From: Yinghuangia elevatio
Lineage (GTDB): Bacteria; Actinomycetota; Actinomycetes; Streptomycetales; Streptomycetaceae
Length of the DNA: 40,385 nt
NCBI RefSeq assembly: GCF_040649515.1
Contig: NZ_JBEZFP010000086.1
Coordinates: 1-40,385, forward strand
Reading direction: 5' to 3'
Both the position numbers and the translations under genes were made by a program. The notes below the pieces were generated by a model. That model saw nothing but the letters and a program-made list of their open reading frames with translations, was not told the origin of the DNA and did no database searches. Positions 8,090 to 15,374 of the stretch are shown one piece after another; position 1 is the first letter of the stretch, and each line of letters begins with the position of its first letter.

Positions 8090-8167
8090 TCAGCAGCCGT
8101 GTGCGATGCGACCGGAGACCCAGACCGTGCTGCGGGCGAGGCGACCGAGGTCGGAGCTGGTGTTCAT
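8090..8167 (-). CDS. Putative leader peptide of the xdh operon (25 residues)
   Basis: A 26-codon ORF, too short for usual gene calls. Its ATG at 8167 is preceded by AAGGAGG at ideal distance, one of the strongest ribosome binding sites in the window, and it lies about 40 bases after the predicted transcription start. The peptide begins MNTSSDLGRLARSTVW and ends HGC; it has no membrane segment and no run of one amino acid that would point to classic amino-acid attenuation. Its position at the head of a long leader that contains an inverted repeat suggests a cis-acting role. The ORF could be fortuitous, but the Shine-Dalgarno match and promoter placement argue against that. Confidence 0.5.
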   Translation of the reverse strand: MNTSSDLGRLARSTVWVSGRIAHGC

Positions 8168-8213
8168 CCGCGGGTCGCCTCCTTCCGGGTGGTCGTGGGT
8201 TGACGTTCCCCGG

Positions 8214-8243
8214 AAATTAGTGGGCTCGCGCCATCGGGGTCAA
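8214..8243 (-). promoter_or_regulatory. Predicted promoter of the xdh operon
   Basis: On the minus strand, TTGACC (8238-8243) and TAATTT (8214-8219) are separated by 18 bases, a good match to a vegetative actinobacterial promoter. Transcription would start near 8207, giving a leader of about 310 bases before xdhA. Confidence 0.6.
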
Positions 8244-8395
8244 GGGATTGCCGCCGGTCTCTGGCGAACCGACAGGAGCCGAGGCCGTGCCGCCACCGCC
8301 GTCTGGCCGATCGCACAGTCCCCGGTTCCGCGGCACCGAAGGTATCCGGCGTCGCCCGACTCGGCTGGCTCGCCCTCGGCATCGTCGCCGGTGCG

Positions 8396-8809
8396 GTGCT
8401 GCCCGTCCAAGGCGCGATCAACGCCGAACTCAAGGCGGAACTCGACGCGCCGATCGCCGTCGCGGTGGTCAGCTTCGCCGTTGCCACGTTCGCCATCGCC
8501 GTGGTCCTCTTGGTGCTCTACGCCACGCACCGCACCCCCCGGCCCTGGGTCGTCACGCTCACCAAGATGCCCTGGTGGGGCTGGCTCGGCGGGGCCTGCG
8601 CAGCCGCGTACGTCACCGGGACCTTCCTGCTCATCCCGGAGATCGGCGCCGCGGTCACCATCGCCCTGACCGTCGCCGGCCAGCAGGTGACCTCCGCGCT
8701 GATCGACCACCGCGGCCTGTTCCGGTTGCCCCGGCGGAAGCTGACCGCGCCGCGGTTGGCGGGGCTCGCCCTGCTCGTCGCGGGCTCGCTCACCATCCAA
8801 CTCGTCTGA
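8396..8809 (+). CDS. DMT-superfamily YdcZ (DUF606)-type membrane protein, 5' end uncertain
   Basis: From GTG 8396 the frame gives 137 residues with four clear membrane helices, including AVAVVSFAVATFAIAVVLLV, WGWLGGACAAAYVTGTFLL, IGAAVTIALTVAGQQVTSAL and LAGLALLVAGSLTIQLV. PVQGAINAEL is the start of the YdcZ/DUF606 domain (about 140-150 residues). The first helix clearly begins earlier in the same frame (GWLALGIVAGAVL, from about 8351), but that frame has no ATG, GTG or TTG upstream. A GTG at 8287 with a good AGGAG site is in a different frame. So there is either a frameshift between about 8290 and 8350 or an unusual start such as CTG 8303. It converges on the 2-MIB cluster. Confidence 0.7.
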   Translation: MLPVQGAINAELKAELDAPIAVAVVSFAVATFAIAVVLLVLYATHRTPRPWVVTLTKMPWWGWLGGACAAAYVTGTFLLIPEIGAAVTIALTVAGQQVTSALIDHRGLFRLPRRKLTAPRLAGLALLVAGSLTIQLV

Positions 8810-8834
8810 GAGATCCCGGTTCCCGGTGCGCTGT

Positions 8835-8876
8835 CGGAGGGCCGACACCGTCTGGTGTGACGGGGTCGGCCCTCCG
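8835..8876. terminator. Strong bidirectional terminator hairpin
   Basis: Arms 8835-8846 and 8865-8876 pair perfectly (12 bp), and CCGTC/GACGG (8848-8852, 8859-8863) extends the stem after one A-G mismatch. It lies between two convergent genes, the YdcZ-type gene ending at 8809 and the methyltransferase gene ending at 8895. Confidence 0.8.
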
Positions 8877-8894
8877 GGATGACGCGGGTGTGCG

Positions 8895-9827
8895 TCAGAT
8901 GCGGTCGGCAGCGATCAGGACGTACTGGAACGATCCGTCCTCGTACGAGTTGACGAAGGCGTCCTCGATGCCGGTGACCAGGGATGTGGTGGCCCTGAGC
9001 TTCCAGTACGGGAGGGTCTGCGGAGTCAGGTCGACGACCGCCTGCGGGACGAGACGGTTGTCGATCATGGCGCGCAGGTACTCCCGCCGGGAGTGGATGT
9101 TGCATTCGAAGTGGGCGTTGATCTGCGAGACCCACTTCGAGGGCTGGCCGTAGCGCGGGTTCCAGCAGCCGGTGATGGTGACGTACCGGCCGCCCACGGC
9201 CAGGACGCGGGAGTGCTCGGCCATGAGGTCGTGCAGGTCGACGTACATGCTCGACTCGTTGTTCCAGGAGGCCGCGGCCTGCCCGGTCTCGAACGGTGTG
9301 TTGAGCATGTTGCAGACGCGGGCGCGGACGTAGCTCCCGATGCCGAGGTCGCGGGCACGCTGGTTGGCGAAGTCGGCCTGCTTGGCCGACAGCGTGACGC
9401 CTTCGACCTTGCAGCCGAAGCGCTGGTGCGCCATGACCATGGAGCCGCCGCGACCGCAGCCGGCGTCGACGAGGGTGTCGTCGCGGCCGATGGCGCCGAG
9501 GTGGTCCAGGAGGACGTCGGTCTGCGCCGACTCCAGGCGGTGGAGCTCGGCGATCACCCTGTCCTCGTAGGCGACGTCGCCGGTGTCGCCCAGCGCGGCA
9601 TGGTCGACATCGCCGATGCCGTAGTGGTGGTGGTAGAGGCCGTCGACGTCGCCGAGGCGCAGGTTCACCGGCCTGGCCTCGTTGTTCCAGTACCGGGCGA
9701 TGTCGCCCTGGTACGGCGTCGCCGGACGTGGGACGACCGCAGAGGAGCCGGTGCAGCCCGGCATGGCCGGCGTGCCGGAGGTGCCGGTGGTGGCGGAGTC
9801 GGCCGCGGTGAGGTCAGCGTTGCTCAC
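8895..9827 (-). CDS. Geranyl diphosphate 2-C-methyltransferase (2-MIB biosynthesis)
   Basis: A 310-residue SAM-dependent methyltransferase. Established role of the family: methylates C2 of geranyl diphosphate to give 2-methyl-GPP, the substrate of 2-methylisoborneol synthase. The SAM-binding motif VDAGCGRGG is at residues 120-128; family hallmarks include the YWNNEARPVNLRLGDVDG stretch and HHHYGIGDVDH before it, and WNNESSMYVDLHDLM after it. Residues 1-35 are a disordered Ser/Thr/Ala leader. The GTG at 9827 has AAGGACGG upstream and lies 14 bases after the cyclase stop, so the two genes are co-transcribed. Neighbouring cyclase and shell genes make the assignment secure. Confidence 0.95.
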   Translation of the reverse strand: MSNADLTAADSATTGTSGTPAMPGCTGSSAVVPRPATPYQGDIARYWNNEARPVNLRLGDVDGLYHHHYGIGDVDHAALGDTGDVAYEDRVIAELHRLESAQTDVLLDHLGAIGRDDTLVDAGCGRGGSMVMAHQRFGCKVEGVTLSAKQADFANQRARDLGIGSYVRARVCNMLNTPFETGQAAASWNNESSMYVDLHDLMAEHSRVLAVGGRYVTITGCWNPRYGQPSKWVSQINAHFECNIHSRREYLRAMIDNRLVPQAVVDLTPQTLPYWKLRATTSLVTGIEDAFVNSYEDGSFQYVLIAADRI

Positions 9828-9841
9828 AGATGAGTCCGTCC

Positions 9842-11113
9842 TTACCAGAAGTCGGGCAGGCTGTAGCGGTACGTGTTGGTCTGGTGCCAGTAGTGGTTGC
9901 CGTCCACCCACACCGCGACGCCGCGCAGGAAGCGCAGCACGCGGGGGTCGGGGCACGAGGCGGCCAGTTCGGCGGCGGCCGCCTCGAACTCGTGCATGAG
10001 GTCGTTGTGGACCTCGACCGCCTTGAGGTACCCCTCCTTCGGGGAGAGGTTCTCCTTCTCGGCGATCACCACCGGCAGGTTCAGGTGCAGGCCGGGGCTT
10101 TCGAGTTCCTTGGTGTACGAGTACAGGTCGTTGGCCACGGTGGTGGCGTTGCCGGCGAGCGCGATCACCCGCTGCATGGCGGGCAGGGCGTGCAGGTCCG
10201 CCGGGAGTTCGTAACCGCCGACCGTGTCGGTGATGGTCGGACAGGGCCGGAAGTTGTTGAACTGACGCATCGCCAGGTACTCGAACACCTCGGGGACGTA
10301 CTCCGTCTCGGCCCAGGCGGCCTCGGCGAGGTAGCCCATGTGCAGCCGGGCCATGTCGTGCCGGAACCGGTCCGCCTGGGACGGGGTCGCGGCCCGGACG
10401 AAGTACTCCATGGCGGAGCGGTAGGAGCGCCGCGGGGCGTCCGACAGCAGCGACTCCCCCCAAGCCGGCTGGTACTCCTTGGTCGTGTGCACCGGGTCGA
10501 GGGCGGTGTGTGCCAGCAGGAGCCTTCCGCCCAGACCGACAGGCGAGCCGCCGTGGTCCTCGCAGTAGCAGTCGTCGACCACGTTCTCGGCGACCATCAG
10601 CCGCGTGGCGATCATCAGGTGGTCGACGGTGGGGGCGTCCGGGTGGCAGGCGACCATGTAGCGGCCGACCGAGAAGCCGTCGAACTGGTCCTCCCACTCC
10701 GGGGGGTACGCCTGGACCTCGTCCACCGCCCACCGCTTGATCCGGCGGCCGACTTCCGCCACGCGTACCGGGTCAGGTTCCGGCACGGGGTGGTGGTAGA
10801 GCCCGGGGATGGGGCTGCCCGGCGCCGGGCGCCCCGAGGTCTCCGGCGGGTCGGGCGCGGGCGCGGGCGCCGGAGGCGGCGTACGGGGGGTGAAGCGAAG
10901 CCCCGTGGTGCCCAGGCCGCTTGGGCCCTGGCGGAGCCGTGCCACGAAGGCGGACGCGTCCGGCGGCGCGGTGGTGGGCACCGACGCGGGGGGCGAGGAC
11001 GTGGACGTGGGCGGTGGCGGTGGGGCAGGCCGGGGGCCGGCGCCCGGGGCCGAGAGGCGGCCCAGGACCTCGGCCAGACTCGGCGGCGGGCAGCAGGGAC
11101 CGGGGTCGGGCAT
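9842..11113 (-). CDS. 2-methylisoborneol synthase (terpene cyclase)
   Basis: A 423-residue class I terpene cyclase that turns 2-methyl-GPP into the earthy odorant 2-methylisoborneol. The acidic metal site is DDCYCED (residues 180-186) and the NSE-type triad is NDLYSYTKE (328-336), both intact. The C-terminus (HYWHQTNTYRYSLPDFW) is typical of the family. Residues 1-105 are Pro/Ala/Ser-rich and disordered, with short conserved-looking patches SLAEVLGRLSAPG and GPSGLGTTGLRFTPR; in this family such an N-terminal extension is reported to direct the enzyme into the encapsulin shell. ATG 11113 has an AAGGAG site; the longer frame upstream is not needed. Confidence 0.96.
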   Translation of the reverse strand: MPDPGPCCPPPSLAEVLGRLSAPGAGPRPAPPPPPTSTSSPPASVPTTAPPDASAFVARLRQGPSGLGTTGLRFTPRTPPPAPAPAPDPPETSGRPAPGSPIPGLYHHPVPEPDPVRVAEVGRRIKRWAVDEVQAYPPEWEDQFDGFSVGRYMVACHPDAPTVDHLMIATRLMVAENVVDDCYCEDHGGSPVGLGGRLLLAHTALDPVHTTKEYQPAWGESLLSDAPRRSYRSAMEYFVRAATPSQADRFRHDMARLHMGYLAEAAWAETEYVPEVFEYLAMRQFNNFRPCPTITDTVGGYELPADLHALPAMQRVIALAGNATTVANDLYSYTKELESPGLHLNLPVVIAEKENLSPKEGYLKAVEVHNDLMHEFEAAAAELAASCPDPRVLRFLRGVAVWVDGNHYWHQTNTYRYSLPDFW

Positions 11114-11233
11114 CGGTGGCTCCTTGGAGAAGTGGGTGGGTCGTTCCCGGGCCCCGGGCGTGCTCGACCGGCCGACGACGCTCCGGGCCGATGCGGCCGC
11201 CGTCGGCCGGTGCGGCAAGGGGCCCGCCGCCCG

Positions 11234-12643
11234 CTAGTCGGTCCTGCGGCCGATCTGGACGTTCTCCAACACGCCGAGCGCGTCGGGCACCAGGATCGCC
11301 GCGGAGTAGTAGGTCGTGACCAGGTAGGACATGATCGCCTGCGCGTTGATGCCCATGAACCGCACCGACAGGCCGGGCTCGTGCTCCTCCGGCAGGCCCG
11401 TCTGGTGCAGGCCGATGACCCCCTGCTTGTCCTCACCGGTACGCATGGCGAGGATCGAGGTGGTGTTGTCCTCGGTGATCGGGATCTTGCTGCAGGGCAG
11501 GACCGGGACTCCGCGCCAGGCCGGGACCGACTGCCCGCCGAAGTCCACGTGGTCCGGGTACAGCCCCCGTGCGTTGAGCTCGCGCCCGAACGCCGCGATG
11601 GCCCGGGGATGGGCGAAGAAGAACCTGGTGCCGCGCCGGCGGCAGAGCAGGTCGTCCATGTCGTCCGGCGTGGGCCGGCCGTCGTGGGACTGGATGCGCT
11701 GCTTGAAGGCGGCGTTGTGGAGCAGACCGAACTCCCGGTTGTTGACCAGCTCGTACTCCTGGCGCTCGCGCAGCGCCTCGATGGTCAGCCTGAGCTGTTC
11801 CTCGGTCTGGTCGTGCGGCCCGTTGTAGAGGTCCGCGACCCGGGTGTGAATCCGCAGAACGGTCTGGGCGACGGAGAGTTCGTACTCGCGCGGGTTCAGC
11901 TCGTAGTCCACGAACGTGCCGGGCAGCGCGGGCTCCCCCGTGTGGCCGGCCGACAGCGCGATCTCGGCCTCGCCGTGCTTGTTCTGGCTCTGCCGCGACA
12001 AGGACGCGAACTGCCGCAGGTGCTCCCGCAAATGCGGTGCCGTCGCGGTCACCGCGTCGAAGTCCGCGCGGGAAAGCGTGAGCAGGCTACCGGCGGTTTC
12101 GGCGGTGGCCGTGTAGTCCCAGCGCGCTTCGGCGTCCAGCAGGGTGTTCTCACCGAACCGGTCGCCGTCGGCGAGCACGGCCACGACGGCCTCGTCGCCG
12201 TACTTGCCCACCGAGGTCTTCCTGACGCGACCGTGCGCGATCAGGTGGATCGCCTCGGCCGCGTCCCCGTGCCCGACCAGCACCTCACCGGCCCGGAAGT
12301 CGCGCTGCACGCACCGGGCGGCGATCGCGTCCAGCACCGGTGGGTCCTCGAAGCCGCGCAGCAGCGCGAGTTCGCCCAGTTCGCGCGGAATCACCCGGAC
12401 CCGGGCACCATCCTGCACGAACTCGATCTTTCCGTCGCCGACGGTGTACGTCAGTCGGCGGTTCACCCGGTAGGTGCCGCCCTTGGCCTCCACCCAGGGA
12501 AGCACGCGCAACAGCCAACGGGACGTGATCCCCTGCATCTGCGGGGCGGACTTGGTGGTGGAGGCAAGGTTGCGGGCGGCCGCCGTGGCCAAGCTGGACT
12601 GCTGCGGCGCCTCTTGCGCCTCGGTACCGGTGTCAACGGTCAT
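11234..12643 (-). CDS. Family 2B encapsulin shell protein with cyclic-nucleotide-binding domain
   Basis: A 469-residue protein once annotated only as Crp/cyclic-nucleotide binding. It has an N-terminal arm (1-60), a cyclic-nucleotide-binding-like domain at about 95-215 (FRAGEVLVGHGDAAEAIHLI, DRFGENTLLD) inserted in an HK97-type capsid fold, and the family 2 capsid signature DYELNPREYELSVAQTVLRI at about 246-265. Family members assemble into protein shells that enclose the neighbouring terpene cyclase. The phosphate-binding cassette lacks the usual R-A/S-A after FGE (it reads RWDYTATA), so nucleotide binding may be weak or altered. ATG 12643 has AAGGAGAG upstream. It is the first gene of the shell-cyclase-methyltransferase operon, with 120 bases before the cyclase. 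Confidence 0.93.
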   Translation of the reverse strand: MTVDTGTEAQEAPQQSSLATAAARNLASTTKSAPQMQGITSRWLLRVLPWVEAKGGTYRVNRRLTYTVGDGKIEFVQDGARVRVIPRELGELALLRGFEDPPVLDAIAARCVQRDFRAGEVLVGHGDAAEAIHLIAHGRVRKTSVGKYGDEAVVAVLADGDRFGENTLLDAEARWDYTATAETAGSLLTLSRADFDAVTATAPHLREHLRQFASLSRQSQNKHGEAEIALSAGHTGEPALPGTFVDYELNPREYELSVAQTVLRIHTRVADLYNGPHDQTEEQLRLTIEALRERQEYELVNNREFGLLHNAAFKQRIQSHDGRPTPDDMDDLLCRRRGTRFFFAHPRAIAAFGRELNARGLYPDHVDFGGQSVPAWRGVPVLPCSKIPITEDNTTSILAMRTGEDKQGVIGLHQTGLPEEHEPGLSVRFMGINAQAIMSYLVTTYYSAAILVPDALGVLENVQIGRRTD

Positions 12644-13010
12644 CGGGTCAGACTCTCCTTCGCAAGAGCGGTGAACCGCGTATCCACGCGCGTCACCGGA
12701 TGAAACAAAGAGGGACTGAATTTCCGGGCGATATGCCAACCGCGTAGTTCTCTCAAGCCATGAGAGACGTTAACGGCCTGCGGCCCCGCTCGTCCCGGGT
12801 GATTCCGCCAAATACCCCGATGGTGTGGCTCTGGTTTGCGCACGCGGAATTGCCGAATCGACCGGCCATGCCAAGCGCGGGCACCACGGCTGATCCTGGC
12901 CACCCTCACGGTCAGGTTGTAGTCGCCCTTGCCGTCCGTGAAGCGCCGTACGACGTCGTACGACTTCCCCGCGGAGGGCAACTGCTTCGCGACCAGAGCG
13001 CCGGGCGCCA
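12644..13010. other. Intergenic: encapsulin promoter region and coding remnant
   Basis: This stretch separates the minus-strand encapsulin operon from the plus-strand sigma factor. The first 100 bases should carry the encapsulin promoter, although I cannot name a convincing -35/-10 pair. Bases about 12882-13000, read on the minus strand, look like decayed coding sequence (see separate entry). The 7-bp repeat block starts at 13011. Confidence 0.4.
12882..13000 (-). pseudogene. Possible gene remnant with strong coding bias
   Basis: On the minus strand this stretch reads LVAKQLPSAGKSYDVVRRF then TDGKGDYNLTVRVARISRG, with nearly every third codon position G or C, as in a real gene. The frame has no credible start, running from the 7-bp repeats into unrelated sequence past the other end. 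I do not recognise the family. It may be the end of a gene lost by deletion, or chance. Confidence 0.3.
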
Positions 13011-13052
13011 GACGCCGGACGCCGGACGCCGGACGCCGGACGCCGGACGCCG
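13011..13052. repeat. Six exact tandem copies of a 7-bp unit (GACGCCG)
   Basis: GACGCCG is repeated six times without error and ends four bases before the -35 element of the ECF sigma-factor promoter. A preceding CCGGGCGCCA suggests older degenerate copies. Such a short repeat can change copy number by slippage; because it is outside the coding sequence its effect would be on promoter geometry or factor binding. Confidence 0.95.
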
Positions 13053-13056
13053 ACCA

Positions 13057-13083
13057 TGTCACAACTCGGCGGGCTGTCTTGTC
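13057..13083 (+). promoter_or_regulatory. ECF41-type promoter upstream of its own sigma factor
   Basis: TGTCACA (13057-13063) and TGTC (13080-13083) are separated by 16 bases. ECF41 sigma factors are known to recognise TGTCACA with CGTC about 16 bases downstream and to regulate their own operon, so this is a one-mismatch match in the expected place, about 57 bases before the sigma-factor start. Confidence 0.75.
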
Positions 13084-13139
13084 CTGGGTGACAAGGCGTG
13101 TGTTCGCGCCGGTGGCACGGCAGAGGGAAGGTGACGGCG

Positions 13140-14147
13140 ATGAGGGCTTTCGCGGCGGGCGGCACCGGGATTCCGGGACGAACCGGCGTACCCCGACCGG
13201 GGAGGCCGGAGAAACCCGAGGAGGCGCTGGCCGGGGAGTTCGAGGAACTGCGGCCGCTGCTGTTCTCGATCGCTTACCGGATCCTCGGCAGCGTGGCCGA
13301 GGCGGAGGACGCGGTCCAGGAGACCTGGCTGCGCTGCGCGGAGTCCCCGACCCGCCCGGACTCGGCCAAGGCGTTCCTGTCCGCCGTGGTCACGCGCATC
13401 TCGATCAACGTGCTGCGCTCGGCGCGAGTGCGGCGCGAGGAGTACGTCGGGCCGTGGTTCCCCGAGCCGCTGCTGACCGATCCGTACCAGGACCCGGAGC
13501 GCTCGGCCGAGTTGGCCGACTCGGTGTCGATGGCGGCCCTGTTGCTGCTGGAGCGGCTGAGCCCGCTCGAACGGGCGGTCTTCGTGCTGCGGGAGGTGTT
13601 CGGGTTCGGCTTCCCGGAGATCGCCGCCGCGGTGGGCCGCTCCGAGGCGGCGTGCCGCCAGCTCGCGGTCCGGGCGCGCCGGCACATGGACGCCGGCAGG
13701 CCGCGTTTCGAGGCCGACCGCCGCGAACGCGACGAACTCGCGGGCCGGTTCTTCGACGCCCTCGCCCGCGGCGATGTCGACGCGTTGCGGGAATCGCTGG
13801 CCGCCGACGTGCAGTTGGTCGCCGACAGCGGCGGCAAGGCTCCGCAGTGGGCCACGGGCTTCTTCGGCGCCGAACGCGTGACACAGGTGATTGCCACTCT
13901 CGTCCCACCGTTCCTGCGGATCGGCGGGGTCGTGCAGCCGCACCAGGTCAACGGCCAGCCGGGCGCGATCTTCCGAGACCGCGCCGGCGGAGTCGTCAAC
14001 ACCTGGGGGCTCGACATCCTCGACGGCCACATCCAGGCGATCCGCACGGTCAGCAACCCCGACAAGCTCGACCACGTGGGTCCCGTGGCCGACGCCTTCG
14101 CGGTCCTGCGCGACACGCAACAGGCACACCGGCACGACGCGCACTGA
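13140..14147 (+). CDS. ECF41 family RNA polymerase sigma factor with SnoaL-like extension
   Basis: A 335-residue extracytoplasmic-function sigma factor. Sigma-2 spans about 36-100 (LLFSIAYRILGSVAEAEDAVQETWL without gaps), sigma-4 about 130-190 (LSPLERAVFVLREVFGFGFPEIAAAVGRSEAACRQ), and a C-terminal SnoaL-like domain about 200-320 replaces an anti-sigma factor. The linker YVGPWFPEPL (102-111) and the C-terminal NPDKL motif are the two hallmarks of ECF41; both regulate activity in characterised members. ATG 13140 follows AGGGAAGGTGA; GTG 13098 lacks a ribosome binding site. It is followed by an epimerase-like gene, the classical ECF41 genomic partner. Confidence 0.93.
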   Translation: MRAFAAGGTGIPGRTGVPRPGRPEKPEEALAGEFEELRPLLFSIAYRILGSVAEAEDAVQETWLRCAESPTRPDSAKAFLSAVVTRISINVLRSARVRREEYVGPWFPEPLLTDPYQDPERSAELADSVSMAALLLLERLSPLERAVFVLREVFGFGFPEIAAAVGRSEAACRQLAVRARRHMDAGRPRFEADRRERDELAGRFFDALARGDVDALRESLAADVQLVADSGGKAPQWATGFFGAERVTQVIATLVPPFLRIGGVVQPHQVNGQPGAIFRDRAGGVVNTWGLDILDGHIQAIRTVSNPDKLDHVGPVADAFAVLRDTQQAHRHDAH

Positions 14148-14226
14148 CCGCAATTGCCGACCGCCCGGCGGCCGTTCGCGTCGCCTGGCAACCGCTACCC
14201 GAGCACGTAACGACCAAGGACGAACC

Positions 14227-14922
14227 ATGCGCATCGCAGTCTTCGGGGCCAACGGTCCCACCGGCCGTCTCCTCACCGGACAAGCACTCGCCGCCGGACA
14301 TCACGTCACCGCGGTCACCCGCCACCCGGACTCCTTCCCCCTCCGGCACGACCGGCTCGACGTCGTCCGCGCCGACGTCACGGATCCGGCGGCCGTCGAC
14401 GGCGCCGTGGCGGAGCGTGACGCGGTGCTGTCGACCCTCGGAGTGCCCCCGGCGAAGCAGCCGATCCACACGTACTCGCGCGGAGCCGCGAACATCGTCG
14501 CCGCGATGAGGCGGCACCGCGTACGCCGGCTCGCCGTGGTCAGCTCCAGCGGCGTCGACCCGCGCCCGTACAGCGATGGCGGGTTCCTGTTCAATCGCAT
14601 GTTGCTGCCGTACGTCACCCGAGTGTTGGGCAAGACGCTGTACGACGACATGCGCCGCATGGAGGCGCTCGTCCGGGAGAGCGACCTCGACTGGACGATC
14701 GTCCGCCCGAGCGGTCTCTACCATCTGCCCGCAGCCACCGACTACACAGTGGTCGAAGGCCACGCCGACGCGAGGTTCACCGCTCGCGCGGACCTGGCCG
14801 CGAGCATGCTGGCGATGCTGGCCGACGACCGCCATGTCCGCAGCACCGTCAGCGTCGTCACCACCGCGGACAACCCCACACTGCTGCAGTGGGTACGACG
14901 GGAAGCGCTCGCGAAGCGATGA
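14227..14922 (+). CDS. NAD(P)-binding epimerase/reductase-like protein, ECF41 partner
   Basis: A 231-residue atypical short-chain dehydrogenase of the NmrA/YwnB-like type. The dinucleotide-binding glycine motif GANGPTG is at residues 7-13; DVVRADVTDPAAVDGA and AVVSSSGVD continue the Rossmann fold, and DLDWTIVRPSGLY is the usual C-terminal signature. The substrate is unknown. ECF41 sigma factors are commonly encoded beside carboxymuconolactone decarboxylases, oxidoreductases or epimerases (the COE group), and this gene fills that role. It lies 79 bases after the sigma-factor stop with AAGGACG upstream of ATG 14227, so is likely co-transcribed from the ECF41 promoter at 13057-13083. Confidence 0.88.
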   Translation: MRIAVFGANGPTGRLLTGQALAAGHHVTAVTRHPDSFPLRHDRLDVVRADVTDPAAVDGAVAERDAVLSTLGVPPAKQPIHTYSRGAANIVAAMRRHRVRRLAVVSSSGVDPRPYSDGGFLFNRMLLPYVTRVLGKTLYDDMRRMEALVRESDLDWTIVRPSGLYHLPAATDYTVVEGHADARFTARADLAASMLAMLADDRHVRSTVSVVTTADNPTLLQWVRREALAKR

Positions 14923-15025
14923 GTGGTCCTGGCCGAACCGCCCCGTCCCCCTGGCACGGCCTGCACTCTCACCGAGCGTGACCGCACCGTCAGCCGCGAC
15001 CACAACTACGACGGGTGGCTACCGC

Positions 15026-15063
15026 GTCGGGCCCCGCACACCAGCTGGCATGCAGGGCCCGAC
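15026..15063. terminator. Terminator hairpin related to the one at 923-960
   Basis: Arms GTCGGGCCCCGCA (15026-15038) and TGCAGGGCCCGAC (15051-15063) pair with one mismatch around CACCAGCTGGCA. It lies 100 bases past the stop of the epimerase gene, probably ending the ECF41 operon. The outer stem and the GCACAC run resemble the hairpin at 923-960. Confidence 0.65.
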
Positions 15064-15374
15064 AAAGAAGGTGGACGGTGAGCGGGCCGCCTCTCGGCGG
15101 AAGGCTCACCGAGGCTCCAGCCTGACGGTATTCCTCGGCGGCAATAGGTGAGGCCCGGGGGCACCGAACTCACCGACCATGCTGCACAACACCTTCACCA
15201 CGGCGGCCATTCCCACATCGCAGGCCGGTTCGGGTCGGGCAGGCCGCGGCCGTAGGGATTCGCCTGGCTTCTGACTCCCGCGATCTCCTCGGCGGGCGGG
15301 AGCCGCCGGCGCGACCCCGAGCACGCTGCCGACCAGGGGCCCACGCCGTGGTGGTCGGTCAGCAGGCGCGGTGC
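15064..15374. other. Intergenic, no gene recognised
   Basis: This is the rest of the gap between the epimerase terminator and the next gene. Short frames on both strands lack a ribosome binding site and consistent third-position GC. Nothing else stands out. Confidence 0.4.

Noticed and set aside
9830..12703. A 957-codon plus-strand frame opposite the 2-MIB cluster
   Set aside because: It is a shadow created by high GC of the minus-strand genes, which carry all family motifs.
13011..13052. Reading the 7-bp repeats as a CRISPR array or coding repeat
   Set aside because: The units are contiguous without spacers and lie in a non-coding promoter region; seven bases is not a codon multiple.
15106..15324. 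Small minus-strand ORF with GMAAVVKVLCSMVGEFGAPG
   Set aside because: The phrase looks protein-like, but third-position GC is mixed, and no ribosome binding site or full frame supports it.
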